Counted from the stretch's first letter, positions 11,658-23,347 are shown. The stretch is 64,000 nucleotides of DNA from Calendula officinalis (GCA_963853835.1 OY970832.1:40952063-41016062); one strand, 5' to 3'. Notes: generated by a model from the sequence alone, not told the origin. Numbers and translations: made by a program.

Positions 11658-12115
11658 CAAGACAACCTAGACTAGCTTAGAATAGTAAGTAGAATAAATT
11701 AGCTAAGTCTTGGTCCAATACTGAGTAGACAGTTTTGGTCACTCAGTATTGGAACTCAGTATTGACATCCAATACTGAGTACAAGGACTGAGTAAACATT
11801 TCCTTGTTTACTTGGCCAGATCAAATCCCTTTGATCTCAGCCACTTTCCTTTTCTAGTCCTTTCATTACTCCTTGCCTATTTTGTAAGATCTCTATAACA
11901 CTATAAATAGAGATCACTTGGCAAAGGAGTACTCACCAATTTACGCTTTCACATATATACATATTGTAATTGATCAGTGGTATTGCTATTCCGCAGCATA
12001 CCACACTTAGTGGAATTATACATTTGACTCTAATATAGTGTTAATCACTTTAATTGTCTTAAGTCTAATTAATCTATCAATTATACAATCAATCCAGGGT
12101 TGTTGTGACCTAACA
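11617..12115 (+). repeat. 3' LTR of the plus-strand SIRE element
   Basis: 499 bp. It matches, in reverse complement, the LTR at 23348-23832 along its whole length. The 5' terminal TG is mutated to TT; the 3' end is CCTAACA. A TATAAATAG box lies at 11902-11910. The U3 part contains four copies of an 8-bp CAATACTG/CAGTATTG motif within 11716-11777. Confidence 0.9.
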
Positions 12116-12448
12116 AAAATCGTGCTTCCTAAGAGCATCCATTTTCATAATCTATAAACTTGTAGGCATTCCTTACGCATACATATACATAAACACAACC
12201 CGTGTTTTCAACCCAAGTTCTCACTTAGCATAAAATTATAGTAATAACTTAACCATACGGTTCTACATACGTCCGATATAAACATCAAAATCCTTATACA
12301 ACAAATCATACTTTAACTATCTTACCGAGATGATCGGAAAGCCTCCAATCCAACACAATCCAAACTGTCACAATGATCGGAAAGCCTCCAATCCATAGTG
12401 ACTCATCAAATCGCGTTAATCGGAAAGCCTCTGATTTAAAGCATTTGT
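12116..12448. repeat. Unclassified spacer between the two SIRE copies
   Basis: No reading frame. Contains three copies of a motif around ATCGGAAAGCCTC (about 12330, 12372 and 12417), a local short repeat. It may be a remnant of the DNA into which the plus-strand copy inserted, or of an LTR. Homology to the SIRE elements stops at 12115 on the left and begins at about 12449 on the right. Confidence 0.5.
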
Positions 12449-12938
12449 AAGAAATTTTTCAGTATGAGTGAATGTGATGTGTAGTAGCTCAGTGTAGGAT
12501 AAGTCACTTTTTCTGAAAAGGTTTGGGTTTAGGAAAACGAAGCCTGGGATATGCTTCTTTGTTGTTTCAATGTTTATCACTCGGTGTTAGAGTGATAACA
12601 GTAATGTGGCTTAAACCCCATGAATTTTATTTGGATAGTGTAGCTTTAGGGTTTGTGATCATTTCTTAAATCATGTTGTCCAATTTAAAATAAATTGGGT
12701 ATGATAGAAGCAGTACCAGTGGCTGGAAATGATCTTTTGTGCTTAGTGTAGGAATTTTTCATAGTAGCAGTGGGCTAACTATGTCGGGCTTAAGAGAATA
12801 TATATATATATATTTAAAAAATCGTTTGAGACTTTGGTCAGTATTGAGGTGGTACAGGCCAATACTTAGTCTCTTGGTTTTGAAAAATATAATATATATA
12901 GGAGTTTGAAGGCTTTATTAGACATTCATACCTGAGGC
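12449..12938 (-). other. 5' part of the intron in the minus-strand envelope-like gene
   Basis: Reverse-complement homologue of 8963-9500. The donor context (CTCAGGTATGAAT) is retained. The sequence ends inside the intron where the element is truncated. Confidence 0.55.
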
Positions 12939-14250
12939 TTTGTCAGATTCCCTTCTCCCTTTAACAGAGATAGGTGCTGGATCATTTGTGTGTTGATTGG
13001 AATCTCCAGCACCTTCCTGATTTGGTTGTTCTATTTGTTGTGCTTCTTCTTCCAGATTTTGTTGCTCATAAGCAATTTCAACATCCAATGGAACATGTGG
13101 TTCCATGTTTGGTGATGGTTGAGCAATGTTGGCTTGATCTGGTTCTGGAAGATCAGCATGTGATGCTATTTGATGTTGCTCTTCTAGAGATGGAGTTAGT
13201 GTTGGATGTAGACTGTGCAACACTGAGTCCGTTGACAGTGCAGCCATAATGACTGGACTCAGCCTTCTTCTAACCCTTCTTCTGATAATCAAGGGTTGTT
13301 CTTCAGTATCAGAAGCTGATGCAGTATTGGGAACATCAGGTTCTGGTTGTTGGACTGGAGGGGGTTGAACATCCGCCATCTCAACATCATCATTATCATC
13401 AGCATCATCATCACCATTATCATCATCTGCAATGGCTAACATGGAGGCACTGAGTGGTGGTTCATCTTCCCTAGGCTGATGAAAGAATATCTTTTCATGG
13501 ATGGGGGGAAGATCAGCTCTAACTCCATCAAAATCATCATACATATTTTCTGGCATGGAGTTTTGGAAGATGAGTGATAAAAACCTGCAAAAGGGAACAT
13601 TAGGTTTTCTGTGCCTGGCTTGAATTTGTGAGACCAACTCATTGAAAATCAGTCTGGCATAGTCAATATACCTATTATGATACATGGCATGGACCATCAG
13701 CATTCCAAAATCATTAATTTGGTCAAGTGCCCCTGTTTTGTGGGTCATACATCGAATTATGGTAGAAATCATAATTCCCCACATAGGACCATTATTCATG
13801 CCTTTTGATGGTTCCTGTGGTCCTTTGTCTTCCAAGAAGCGGCAATACTGATCGTGCAGTATCACGATCAACAAATGCATCATATTCAACGTGCTCTGGA
13901 AGTTGCAAATCTCTTCTGATGATGGTCGTTGATGCGAATGCTCGTCTTTGACCTCTAATTACCTAGCCGGTGATCATATCTGGAGAATCCAAGTCTGCAG
14001 TGTACAAAAATTCGCAGAGCATTGCTGGATAAATTGCTCTGGGATAAAGTTGAAGAGCAGCGGAGATTGGACTATGCCTCGGATAAGAGATCATGAGACG
14101 AAATTGATGGCATATCCAACCGTGAGGAATATCAAATTAGCAGTAATGTTGTTCCTTGTAAATTTTGGAAGTTCATCTCGTTGAAAATCCTTTGCTGGTG
14201 CGTCATTTGGGTGGATGAAAACGAAATTTGCCAATGCTCTCTGATTAAGA
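12918..14250 (-). pseudogene. Envelope-like exon 1, decayed minus-strand copy
   Basis: An open stretch of about 320 codons (13889-12918) is closely similar to exon 1 at 7612-8962. It has the same GPMWGIMISTIIRCMTHK segment, acidic run, proline patch and RRRVRRRLSP cluster. Further upstream the similarity continues to about 14250 in shifted frames with stops, and the start codon is lost. It shows that the domain was conserved between two insertions. This copy cannot encode the full exon. Confidence 0.8.
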
Positions 14251-14470
14251 ATTGAAATTTGCTTCCAAAGAGAGGTGAAATTGTTAATCGCAGAGAGGAA
14301 TTTGAGAGTGAGAGAGTAAATAACAGAAAATATGGTTTAAATTTGAAGAAAAAAGTTATTTATCTCTACTACTTATAAAGCATTTAGGACCTTTCCTTAA
14401 ATAGGCGGTTGAAAATTCAGCCAAATTCTTTCCATTCTCGGAATTTTGCTACTATCTCTAAAAAAGTTGG

Positions 14471-14541
14471 CTCAATATGGTTCGAACCAGCGACCTGCAG
14501 GTTAAATAAGAAACGCACAAGCCAACTCAGCTGGCCTACGG
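14471..14541 (-). other. tRNA-like segment in Helitron H1
   Basis: On the minus strand, a box A-like AGCTGAGTTGGC and a box B GGTTCGAACC lie at tRNA-like spacing. This resembles an internal RNA polymerase III promoter of a tRNA or tRNA-derived SINE. A full cloverleaf is not established. A similar segment occurs at the same place in the second Helitron. Confidence 0.45.
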
Positions 14542-14899
14542 CTGCATCAATCTCTCTAAACACAACTTAATTAAACAAACGCCTATACACAATGGAGTGG
14601 GCTTCGGCCCACCAAAACAACTCTAGGACCCGCCCAGACATTTGCTTCACGCCTTCACAGTTCAGCCGCCTGTTGGCATCCCTTCCTCGAAACTTGTTGG
14701 AATCCCCTCCTCGAAGCCGCCAACGCACAGCGACCTAGGAGCCAAATCAATTCAAGTTAGCCACTCACCTTCAAAGGCTTTCACCTCTTCAATTCCTTAA
14801 ATCTCGATTATATGACCTAACCTACACTCTCACTTTCCCACGTTGTTTACTCAAGGCTTCAAAAACTACTACTAAATTACTACAACCTCAACATCGATC

Positions 14900-16400
14900 A
14901 TTAACATCGCCATTGTCTCTCCGTCTCCGGCGAGGTATCCAATTAATGGAACTGTGACTTCTTTTTCATTTTGCAGATCGAGTCTTCAATCTTCGGCTCG
15001 AGATACCAAGTATAGCTGAGAGCTACGAGCGTTATTTGCATTGACGTAAGTTTCATTGTATTACATTTCTCAATTTTGCGTATTACATTTAACCTGCGAC
15101 CTTAGTTTTAGATTATCATGTGGTACTCCCTCAGATTTCCCAGGTAATCCTTCGTTCTTGTTCTTTAAATTCCATAAGTCAAGTAGGGTCTCATTTTTTT
15201 GGAGGTTTGTAAATGTAAAGAATTTACAACTTTATATGAATATGAATGTAATTTTAAGGGAAAATTAGGATCAGTGCAAGAGTTTAAAATGAAAATGATG
15301 GAATGAGAACTAAAGAAGCAAAAGTGAGGCTTTTGTGGTGAAAGATCAAAGAGGAGAGTGTAAGTCCCGTTTTTATGTTTTGTTTGTCTTTTATAATGTG
15401 TCTTTAATTCTCATTTATTTTAGATGGGGATACGCGTATTATCAGAAATTACTATACCACTCCTCTGTCTTTCAAACTCTCACACTGAGGATCGCCGCTG
15501 CTCTACTGCCTTCCCTCCCTTCAGGCTCTACCAAATCCTAGCAGAGTTGCAGAGCAACACGATTTGCTCGATGGTTGGTTTCTGAGAGTTACTGAAGGTG
15601 TCATTAAGTGACGTTAATCTGTTTGATGATTTCGGTTTTAGGTTTATTAACATGACGATACAATGATTATGTTATTTGATTGATTAATTTCCTGTATAGT
15701 TGGAACTGGAATTGGATTTTGAAAAATTTATAATTTAACAAAACAAGTGATTTCTACTTCATTGATATTGGTTTTTAGGTTTGTAATGATTGTTCGAATG
15801 CTGCTGGTTAGGAAATTGAAATAATGATTGTTATGTTAATTGCTTATGTATTTATAATTCGAACAACATTTGGTGTTATCCATATTTTTAGCAAAATATG
15901 CAATTATACTCATCTGGTTCTTGTTGTTATTGAGTGTTTGAGGATTTGGTTATTAGGGTTTTTACTTGATTTTGCTTAATTTCTTTTGTAATTGGAAATG
16001 GGATTGAATTATGGATCAAATTTGTTACTTGAGATATATGTTACAATGGTTTGATTTATAGGGAGTAACTGATATTGTAATCAAGGTTGTGCAATACCAT
16101 TGCAAATGGCTTGTATGGATCTCCTTTCGGGTACATTGTTTTCATTTTTAAAAGACTAAATTATTGAAGTGTTAATGTTTTAATATGAAAAGTGCATACA
16201 TGTTTCATGTGATATAACAATGCAGGATTGTGGTTTCATTTAGTGCTAGACCACCCAATGAAGGCAGTGGAATTCCTTATATAACTACTTTGGATCCAAT
16301 TGCATGTTATGCATTACGAGATCCTAGATCTTAATTAACAATAAGTGAATAGCCTCCTGGAACTTGTGGCAAGATTGACACTTAAAACCCTTCTTGAGGA
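14900..16400 (+). other. Possible captured host-gene pieces in Helitron H1
   Basis: Several boundaries look like plant splice sites: GCGAG/GTATCC near 14933, TTTTGCAG near 14977, GACG/TAAGTTTC near 15045, and ACAATGCAG near 16225. After the last, a frame reading IVVSFSARPPNEGSGIPY is open for about 35 codons and then stops. The protein is not recognised. Helitrons commonly carry such fragments; this is inference. Confidence 0.3.
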
Positions 16401-16924
16401 GATATTCTTGATCAACTATTTTGGTGGTCGTAAACCTCTAACTATTGATCAATAACTCCATTTGGGAATGGAATTGTAAGTTGGGATTCAGGAACTATAA
16501 AAAGTTTATATAAAGTTCAATGAAATGTAATAGGATAGTTTATATACGAGACACAAGTTCTAATTCATGAACATTATTGTTATTTATAAATCATTCTAAT
16601 ATTATATGTATAAACTAACGAATACGATACAACCAAAACTGACTCCAATTACTATTTCGGTTCCAATTGGGTCTATACTCGATTTACACAAACCAAACTT
16701 GGAACCAAATTGGAATTGTATTTTGTGAAATCAGTTCAATTCTTGGTTCTAAAGATCATCTGAAATCGAGTCTCGGGTATTTTGGGTCCGGGTCCATCTG
16801 GGTCAGTTATGGACCCGATTGCATATGTATCACCCACCACTATAATCACTACTATCGCCACCCACCATCACTATGCACCACAACACACCACCATCAATGT
16901 CATCACCGCAAAAATATAGTTATA

Positions 16925-16955
16925 GGGTACCCGCCGCCGCATTGCGCTGGTACCC
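16925..16955 (+). terminator. Helitron H1 3' terminal hairpin
   Basis: GGGTACC (16925-16931) pairs with GGTACCC (16949-16955) around a GC-rich loop. CTAG follows two bases later. Such hairpins mark Helitron 3' ends. Confidence 0.8.
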
Positions 16956-16961
16956 TGCTAG

Positions 16962-17307
16962 TACTCTTAACTGATAATCATTACAGTATTGGGAAGTAAA
17001 AACGACGAAATGACAGCCTTATCATATTCCATCGGTAACTTTTCTATTAAGGAAAGTAACCGTTGGGGAGTATGAGGTTTTGAAATTAGTGTTGAAACTC
17101 CAGGACCCCAATACTGATTTAGAGTTAAAAAAAATGAAAATAAAAAAATTTAAAAAAATTAATAAAAAGGTTCAATTTAATGTATAAATTAATAAAAAAT
17201 TTACAAAAATTTAAAATAATATACTAGACGAGCTATTTTGAAAGGTTCAGTATTGGGTCAATACTGAAAAATCAGTATAGGAAAGAATTTTTAGGAGAAA
17301 AATTATT
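16962..17307 (-). other. Untranslated stretch between pol and the envelope-like gene of the minus SIRE copy
   Basis: A/T-rich, no frame. Includes an inverted repeat with 10-bp arms (TTCAGTATTG and CAATACTGAA, 3-bp loop) at 17246-17268. Two further copies of the motif lie at 16984 and 17109. It may hold signals for expression of the downstream gene, by analogy only. Confidence 0.5.
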
Positions 17308-18887
17308 TCAAGGGTTGAGCATGCCCAATTGTCCTAGTACGTACATAAACCTTTCTTCTGAGAGAGGTTTAGTAAATACATCAGCCAATTGGTCCTCGGT
17401 TGGGACATAGTCTACCTGAACCTTACCTTTTTCCACATTATCTCGGATACAGTGGTGTCTGATATCAATGTGCTTTGTTCTTGAGTGATGGACTGGATTT
17501 TCAGTGATAGAAATAGCACTCTTGTTATCACAATGAATGGGTGTGTTGTTGAAATCAAATCCATAGTCCATGAGTTGATACTGCATCCATAAAAGTTGAG
17601 CACAACTACTTCCTACAGCTACATATTCAGCTTCTGCAGTTGATGTTGCTACTGAATTTTGTTTCTTGGATGACCAGCCAACTAATCTTCCACCAAGGAA
17701 TTGGCATCCTCCACTTATGCTTTTTCTATCCAATCTGCATCCTGCATAATTTGCATCTGTGTACCCTTCAAGAGCAAAATTTGAATCTTTGGGATACCAA
17801 AGACCTATGTTAGGAGTACCAGATAAATACCTAAAAATTCTCTTAACAACTTTCATGTGCGATTCTTTGGGATCAGCCTGATACCGAGCGCACAAACATG
17901 TTGCAAACATGATATCAGGCCTGCTAGCTGTTAAGTAAAGTAAGGAACCAATCATACCTCGGTATGTGGATTGACATACTGGTTTACCAGTTACATCCTT
18001 ACTTATCTTATCCTGAGTACTCATAGGGGTGTGCATTGAAGATAAGTTTTCAAATTTATATTTCTTTAGCATATCATGCACATACTTACTTTGGTTTATA
18101 AAGGTGCCATCAGGCTTTTGATCAACTTGTAAACCTAGAAAATAGGTAAGTTCTCCCATCATACTCATCTGATACTGAGATGACATAATCTTTGAAAACC
18201 AATCACACATTGACTTGTAAGTGGAGCCAAAGATAATATCATCCACATATATTTGAATGAGTAAGATGTCAGACTCTTTTCTTTTTGAAAATAATGTTTT
18301 ATCAATTTTACCACGGGTAAATTTATTTTCAATTAAGTACTCAGACAGGGTATCATATCAGGCTCTTGGAGTTTGTTTGAGCCCATACAAAGCTTTATCA
18401 AGCTTGAAAACTTAATTAGGAAATTTAGGATCAACAAAACCTGGTGGTTGTTTAACATAAACTTCTTCTTGTAGTTTTCTATTTAGAAAGGCACTCTTGA
18501 CATCCATTTGATAAACCTTGAAGTTCTTAAAGGCTGCATATGCAAGATATAGCCTAATTGCTTCAATCCTTGCAACTGGTGTAAATGTTTCATCATAGTC
18601 AATACCTTCTTCTTGCCTGTAGCCCTGAGCAACCAGTCTTGCTTTGTTCCTGATTACAACACCATCTTTGTCCATTTTATTTGCTGAACACCCACTTAGT
18701 ACCAATGATAGTTTTGCCAGTTGGGGGTGGTACTAAGTTCCAAACTTTGTTTCTTTCAAATTCTGTAAGCTCATCTTGCATAGCTTCTACCCAGTCTTCA
18801 TCTAGTAAGGCTTCATCAGCCTTCTTCGGTTCAATGGTAGATAAGAAGCTTGAAAAGAGACAAAAGTTTGCAGTAGCCTTAGGTTAA
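17308..18887 (-). pseudogene. pol: SIRE reverse transcriptase and RNase H
   Basis: RT motifs run NKARLVAQGYRQEEG, QMDVKSAFLN, YGLKQTPRA and IYVDDIIFGS (YVDD catalytic centre). RNase H follows, with the D of GYTDANYAG, the E of STAEAEYVA and the D of HCDNKSAIS, ending in DQLADVFTKPLSEERF. A frameshift near 18700 separates the first RT block. Stops near 18412 and 18360 interrupt the region before YVDD. All domains are present in order but the gene is inactive. Confidence 0.9.
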
Positions 18888-19444
18888 AAATTCAGTTTTC
18901 TTCTTGTCTGTACTCCTTCTTCAACAGGACCAATGATATTTGTATGAGGATGGTCTCTGTGTTCCCTTAGATTTGATCCTATGGTAGCATTTGAAGTAGT
19001 ATCAACAACCTCTTCTTGGACTGAGGGGTCGCCAGTCTCATACTGGTTGGAATTTGATTCAGTATTGGACTGCTCAGGATTGCTGGTTTCTTCATTTTGC
19101 AGATTTATGTGTGGTTCAAGTGATGGATTTGAAGTTTCTCCTGCTTCATAGGTGGAATGATTGAGATCAAGATTTGCAGACTCAGTGTTGAAGTTTTCAG
19201 TATTGGGAACTTCAGTATTTGTTGAAGTTTTAGCGTACTGAGTGAAGTCTTGATCATCATCACTCATATCATGTGAACCAGTATATGGGTGACTTTTGGG
19301 CAGTTCAGCATTTGAGTTTTCTGGATTACATAAGGTTTCAATACCACCTATGTCCTCCTTTGTTGAAGTAGAATGCTCATCCATTTTTTCATCAAAAGTA
19401 ACATGGATAGATTCATCAATCACCTTCATTGAAAGTACATACAC
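18884..19444 (-). pseudogene. SIRE integrase-RT hinge region
   Basis: A Ser/Asn/Glu-rich low-complexity linker between the integrase C terminus and the RT, typical of copia pol and poorly conserved. Includes two copies of the CAGTATTG motif (19060, 19198). It overlaps the end of the integrase frame, indicating a small frameshift near 19430. Confidence 0.7.
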
Positions 19445-20285
19445 TCTGAAGGCTCTGGATGGGGTGAGTAGCCCATAAAAATACCTTCATTTGCTTTGGG
19501 AACAAACTTGTTGAGATTTTGCTTAGTACTGAGACTGAAGCATTTACTCCCAAAGATGTGGAAGTATTCCACATTAGGAATTCTGCCATGATATAACTCA
19601 TAAGGAGTCTTGAGATGTCTCTGGACTACAGTTGCTCTATTCTGTGTAAAGTTGGCACAGTTTACAGCTTCAGCCCAGAAGCTCAGTGCCAGTCCAGCAT
19701 GGCATAACAAAGTTCTTGCAGCTTCAATCAGTGTTCTATTCTTTCTTTCTACAACACCATTTTGTTGTGGTGTGTAGGCTGCAGAGTAATTTTGTACAAT
19801 TCCCTTTTCTTCACAGAAATTTGCTAATACTGAATTTTTAAATTCAATACCGTGGTCACTTCTTAGTTGTTTGACCATGGCACCCTTTTGCAGTTCTTCT
19901 CTCTTTATGAATGCAATAATTTCTGTGGTAGCATCTGATTTTGTCTTCAAAAAGATGACCCAATATATCTTGAGAATTCATCAACCAAGACCAAAGCATA
20001 GACCTTTTTGCCCAGAGATGGTGTACTGATGGGACCAAAAAGGTCCATATGTATCATTGCAAGAGGTTCATTAATGGAATGATTAACCTTAGATTTATAT
20101 AAACTCTTCTTCTGCTTGCCCATTTCACATGCTGAGCATAACTTATCTTTTGAGTAAGTAATAGTGGGCAACCCTCTCACCAACTTCTTAATACTGAGTT
20201 CATTGATGTTCCTGAAGTTGATGTGAGAGAGTTTCTTGTGCCACATCCAGTTCAGTTCTGGATTGACTTTAGACAGCAGGCACAC
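19426..20285 (-). pseudogene. int: SIRE integrase
   Basis: Starts with the zinc-binding GAG-pre-integrase (WHKKLSH, then CSAC). The catalytic residues are the D of MIHMDLFGP, the D of QLRSDHGIEF and the E of QNGVVERKNRT. FGSKCF and the FMGYSP motif close it. A frameshift at about 19950 splits the core between the first and second aspartate, so it is not functional. Confidence 0.9.
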
Positions 20286-20306
20286 ACGGATGATGGGGTC
20301 AATTTC

Positions 20307-20660
20307 TTAAAGATTTACTACATAAACATCTTTTTCTCTTCTGGCAATGAGAACAGGTTGTCCTATTTCATTGTATATGATGCCAGCAATCTTTCTGAAC
20401 CTAGCTTCCTTGTCATCATCACACATCTGACTGATGAGCAGATTGTGTTTTAGACCTTCTACATAGGCAACTCTTTTAAAAGTAATGTTGCCAGCTTTTA
20501 TTTCCCCATATCCTCTTGTCTTCCCTATGGAGTCATCCCCAAACCTGACAGAAGGACCCTTCTCTGGTGTGTAATGATGAAGGTACTCCATACTGCCAGT
20601 CATGTGTCTTGAGCAACCACTATCAAGGTACCATTTTCTATCACCCTGCACAAGACACAA
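20307..20660 (-). pseudogene. pr: SIRE aspartic protease
   Basis: WYLDSGCSRHMTG carries the DSG active-site motif of copia proteases, followed by the expected Gly-rich flap region and a conserved NLLISQMCD segment. It would cleave the Gag-Pol polyprotein. It is out of frame with the preceding linker. Confidence 0.85.
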
Positions 20661-21389
20661 AATAAGGATTAGTTCCTTTTAGGAACCCATTTAAAAATGG
20701 GACCTTTGGAAGGATTAATATTTTTGTCCTTTTTAATCTTTGTTTTAGTAGGAGTCAGTATCACTTTAGGAGAACCATTATTGGTAGTCTGTTGTGGCAC
20801 TGACTTTGGATCCCCTTTTTTCTTTGGTACTGAGTACCTAGGATTAGAGAGATTAGTTCTACATTCATCTCACTTATAACCTGTATGATGACATCTGTAA
20901 CATTTTCTGGGACTATTTCTAAACATGTTTTCATAAGGAATTTTAGAAAATCGTTTATGTTTTGGTTTATTAGTAGGTGTAAGTTTTGCAAACTTCTGAC
21001 TTAAAAATTTGATTTGATCACCAATAGATTTCAAAAGACTATTTTTATCATTTTAATAGGAGGATGAACTTCCTTTTTAATAGTCTTTTTGGGAGATGAA
21101 TTTTTCTTTTTGTCTGGTAGAGGTGTCTGTTTTTGCTTTTGCTTAGACTTAGTTCCTTTACCAATTTTGGAACCTGTTGAAAGTATTGTAGGTTTAACCT
21201 CATGTTTTAATTTTAACACTTTAACAGGTTCTTGAGAATTTGAGTATTTAATTCAGATGTACTTGCAACTTCAGTATCAGTCTTGTTAGAAGAAGTAGAA
21301 GTTGTTTCCAAAGTTTTTAAAACATTATTTTCTGAGTATGGAATGACATTAAATAATACTTCAAAAGGTGGAACGGTTGAAGTGTCATA
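20661..21389 (-). pseudogene. SIRE gag-protease linker
   Basis: Fragments of a Lys/Pro/Ser-rich linker in several frames (for example KPTILSTGSKIGKGTKSK near 21180). A second possible zinc knuckle, CYRCHHTGYK, is near 20890. Multiple stops. Assigned by position and composition. Confidence 0.55.
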
Positions 21390-22106
21390 CTAATCTACAT
21401 GGATATCGATATCAGAATTTTCTTTAACAGCAAATTTAATACTGAGATCTTGTAATTCAGTATAGCACTTGGAGCAGATAGAGGGACAAATAGGTTGAAC
21501 TTGGTCAGAAATGTTTTTATCCTCGTCATCTGAATCAGTTTGACAACTAGTTTCACAAAATGTTTTGGATTTTACAAAATTAACAGGGTTTAAATGATTA
21601 AATTCTTCAAATAAATCAGCAAAATTATTTCTATTTTTGAACTGAGGATCCACACCAAGTGCAGCCCTCACATTTTCAGGAAATTGTTGATTTAAACATT
21701 TATTTAGCTTAATAGAAGCATTTCCCCATGATTTACATTGATTTTCAAATTTTTCTTTTTCCAATTCATGTAAATGTGCTTTATCAGCTAATCTTTGATT
21801 CATGTCTTGAAAGTTTAAAACATCAAGTTCCAAATCTTTTAATCTTGCCAATTTATCTAAATTTTCATTATTTACTTTTTCTAGTTGTAAGACTGTAAGC
21901 TTTAAAGCTTTTTTTCTCTGTACTAAAGTTTTAAGATCAACAATCATATACTCAAAAAAAAATTCTTTTTCATTCAATGAATAAGTTTGAAAGACACTCA
22001 CCTTGTACAACTGAGTAGAGTCCCAATCACTGTGAATACTCATTTTCTCAGCTTCTTTGAGATCTCTCTCAAAAGTGCTCTTCAAATCTTCTTCAGTGAA
22101 AGCCAT
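21390..22106 (-). pseudogene. gag: SIRE gag C-terminal coiled-coil region
   Basis: 238 codons, Leu/Lys/Glu-rich with heptad-like spacing over residues about 50-130. A cysteine-containing tail (CPSICSKCYTELQDL) follows. SIRE gag proteins are unusually long with such a coiled-coil extension. The N terminus (MAFTEED) overlaps the end of the gag core in another frame, so one frameshift near 22100 separates them. Confidence 0.75.
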
Positions 22107-23226
22107 GAAGGCTTATTCACAACCTCTTCCTCATCATCACTTATTTCTTCATCCATCCAGGCTTCAGAGTAAAGTGCCTGATGAGGTGCTCCATTCCCAC
22201 TAGTTCCCTTTCCATTGCTTCTTGCCTTCAACTTCACATATTTGCCCCTATACCGTTTAGCACGGTATGCAATTTTGTCATTCTGATCAGTTTCAGAAGA
22301 CTTTGTGTGACAGTTGGATGCAATGTGACCAGGCTTTCCACACCTGTAGCATAGACCATATCTGGGGTCAGTATTGGAGGAGCTAACACCAAGCCTCTTC
22401 TTTTTCAACTGATCCAATTTCATGGACATGAGAGCCATTTGAGTTTCAAGTTCTTCTGCCTCAGCATCCTCAAGACTATCTTCTGGCTCATCTGGCTCAG
22501 TGACAGTATAGGCCTGTTTAACAATTAGGGCCATGCCAGTAGAGGTCTTGTCAGTCTTCTTCCAGTTGATAAGTCTAGAAGCATTATTCTCTTCATGTTT
22601 CAACATTAAGCTATACAGTGTTTGAAGAGTGTAGGACTTTATGTTGTTAGCAGCATTGACAAAATTTGTCATATCAAGGAATTGTTGAGGAAGACTGTCC
22701 AGCAATTTTTGACAGAGTTCTCCCTCTTTCTTCTCAATTCCAACACTGATCAGATCATGAACAATGGTGTTGAATCTATTGTAAAGAGCAGTGAGATCTT
22801 CATTTGGATTAGCAATGAAGTTCTCATATTTCCTTATCATGTTGCTTTTTCTTTGCAACTTCACCTGTGGTGTGCCTTCATAAGTGACTGTCAAGCTATC
22901 CCACATAGCTTTTGCATTTGGCCACTTCATGATTACATTGAGAATTTCTTTTGTGACTGCATTACCAATCACACTCTTGGCTCTTGTATCTAGACTGAAC
23001 AGCTGACAATCAGTATCAGTCCAAATATGTTTCAACTTTGGAATTGTTCTTGTTTATGCAGGAGCATTGTCTGTAGCTGCAACAGGTTCAGTGGTTAGAG
23101 GAATGATGGGACCATCAGTTAGCACAGTGATCATCTCATCATGAATGAACTCAAGATACCACTGGCTTTTAATTTCCATTGTTAGAAATCCTTGCCATCA
23201 AAGATTGGCACTCCCTTTCCTGACAT
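22082..23226 (-). pseudogene. gag: SIRE gag core with zinc knuckle
   Basis: The likely original ATG is at 23226 (MSGKGVPIFDGKDF), followed by an in-frame TAA, a frameshift near 23170 and another TAA near 23054. From 23035 a 317-codon stretch holds the UBN2 gag core (AKAMWDSLTVTYEG) and a CCHC knuckle, CYRCGKPGHIASNC. Gag packages the RNA. The N-terminal breaks prevent full expression. Confidence 0.88.
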
Positions 23227-23330
23227 CACTGGAGCAACAATTGAAGACGTTCTGGTTTTTGATTTTTTGGAAGGGTAGGTATATGGAATGGCTACCAGGT
23301 AATAGATCGACTAAATAAGAATTAATTTAG

Positions 23331-23345
23331 TCTGCTCTGATACCA
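23331..23345 (-). promoter_or_regulatory. Primer-binding site of the minus SIRE element
   Basis: Minus-strand TGGTATCAGAGCAGA, complementary to the 3' end of initiator tRNA-Met, two bases inside the LTR. Confidence 0.9.
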
Positions 23346-23347
23346 GT

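Larger units (their letters stand above)
7439..12115 (+). mobile_element. SIRE-type copia element, 3' portion, plus strand
   Basis: Contains the envelope-like gene, PPT and 3' LTR. It begins abruptly at the CACTA terminus, and gag-pol must lie beyond the insertion. Assignment rests on the near-identical envelope-like region and LTR of the minus-strand element at 12449-23832, which retains a SIRE/Maximus-like gag-pol. The two copies are in opposite orientation and form a large inverted repeat. Confidence 0.85.
14363..16961 (+). mobile_element. Non-autonomous Helitron (H1) with mapped empty site
   Basis: Begins TCTCTACTACTTATAAAG, a typical plant Helitron 5' end, and ends CTAG (16958-16961) just after a GC-rich palindrome. 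It lies between A (14362) and T (16962). The plus-strand SIRE copy has the uninterrupted sequence, with the junction corresponding to 7481/7482. There is no target duplication, as expected for Helitrons. It is 2599 bp with no Rep or helicase coding, so it depends on a partner. Intron-like boundaries inside suggest captured host sequence. Confidence 0.9.

Noticed and set aside
23331..23345. Genuine tRNA gene fragments at the GCTCTGATACCA sites
   Set aside because: These are primer-binding sites adjacent to LTRs, complementary to tRNA-Met, not tRNA genes.
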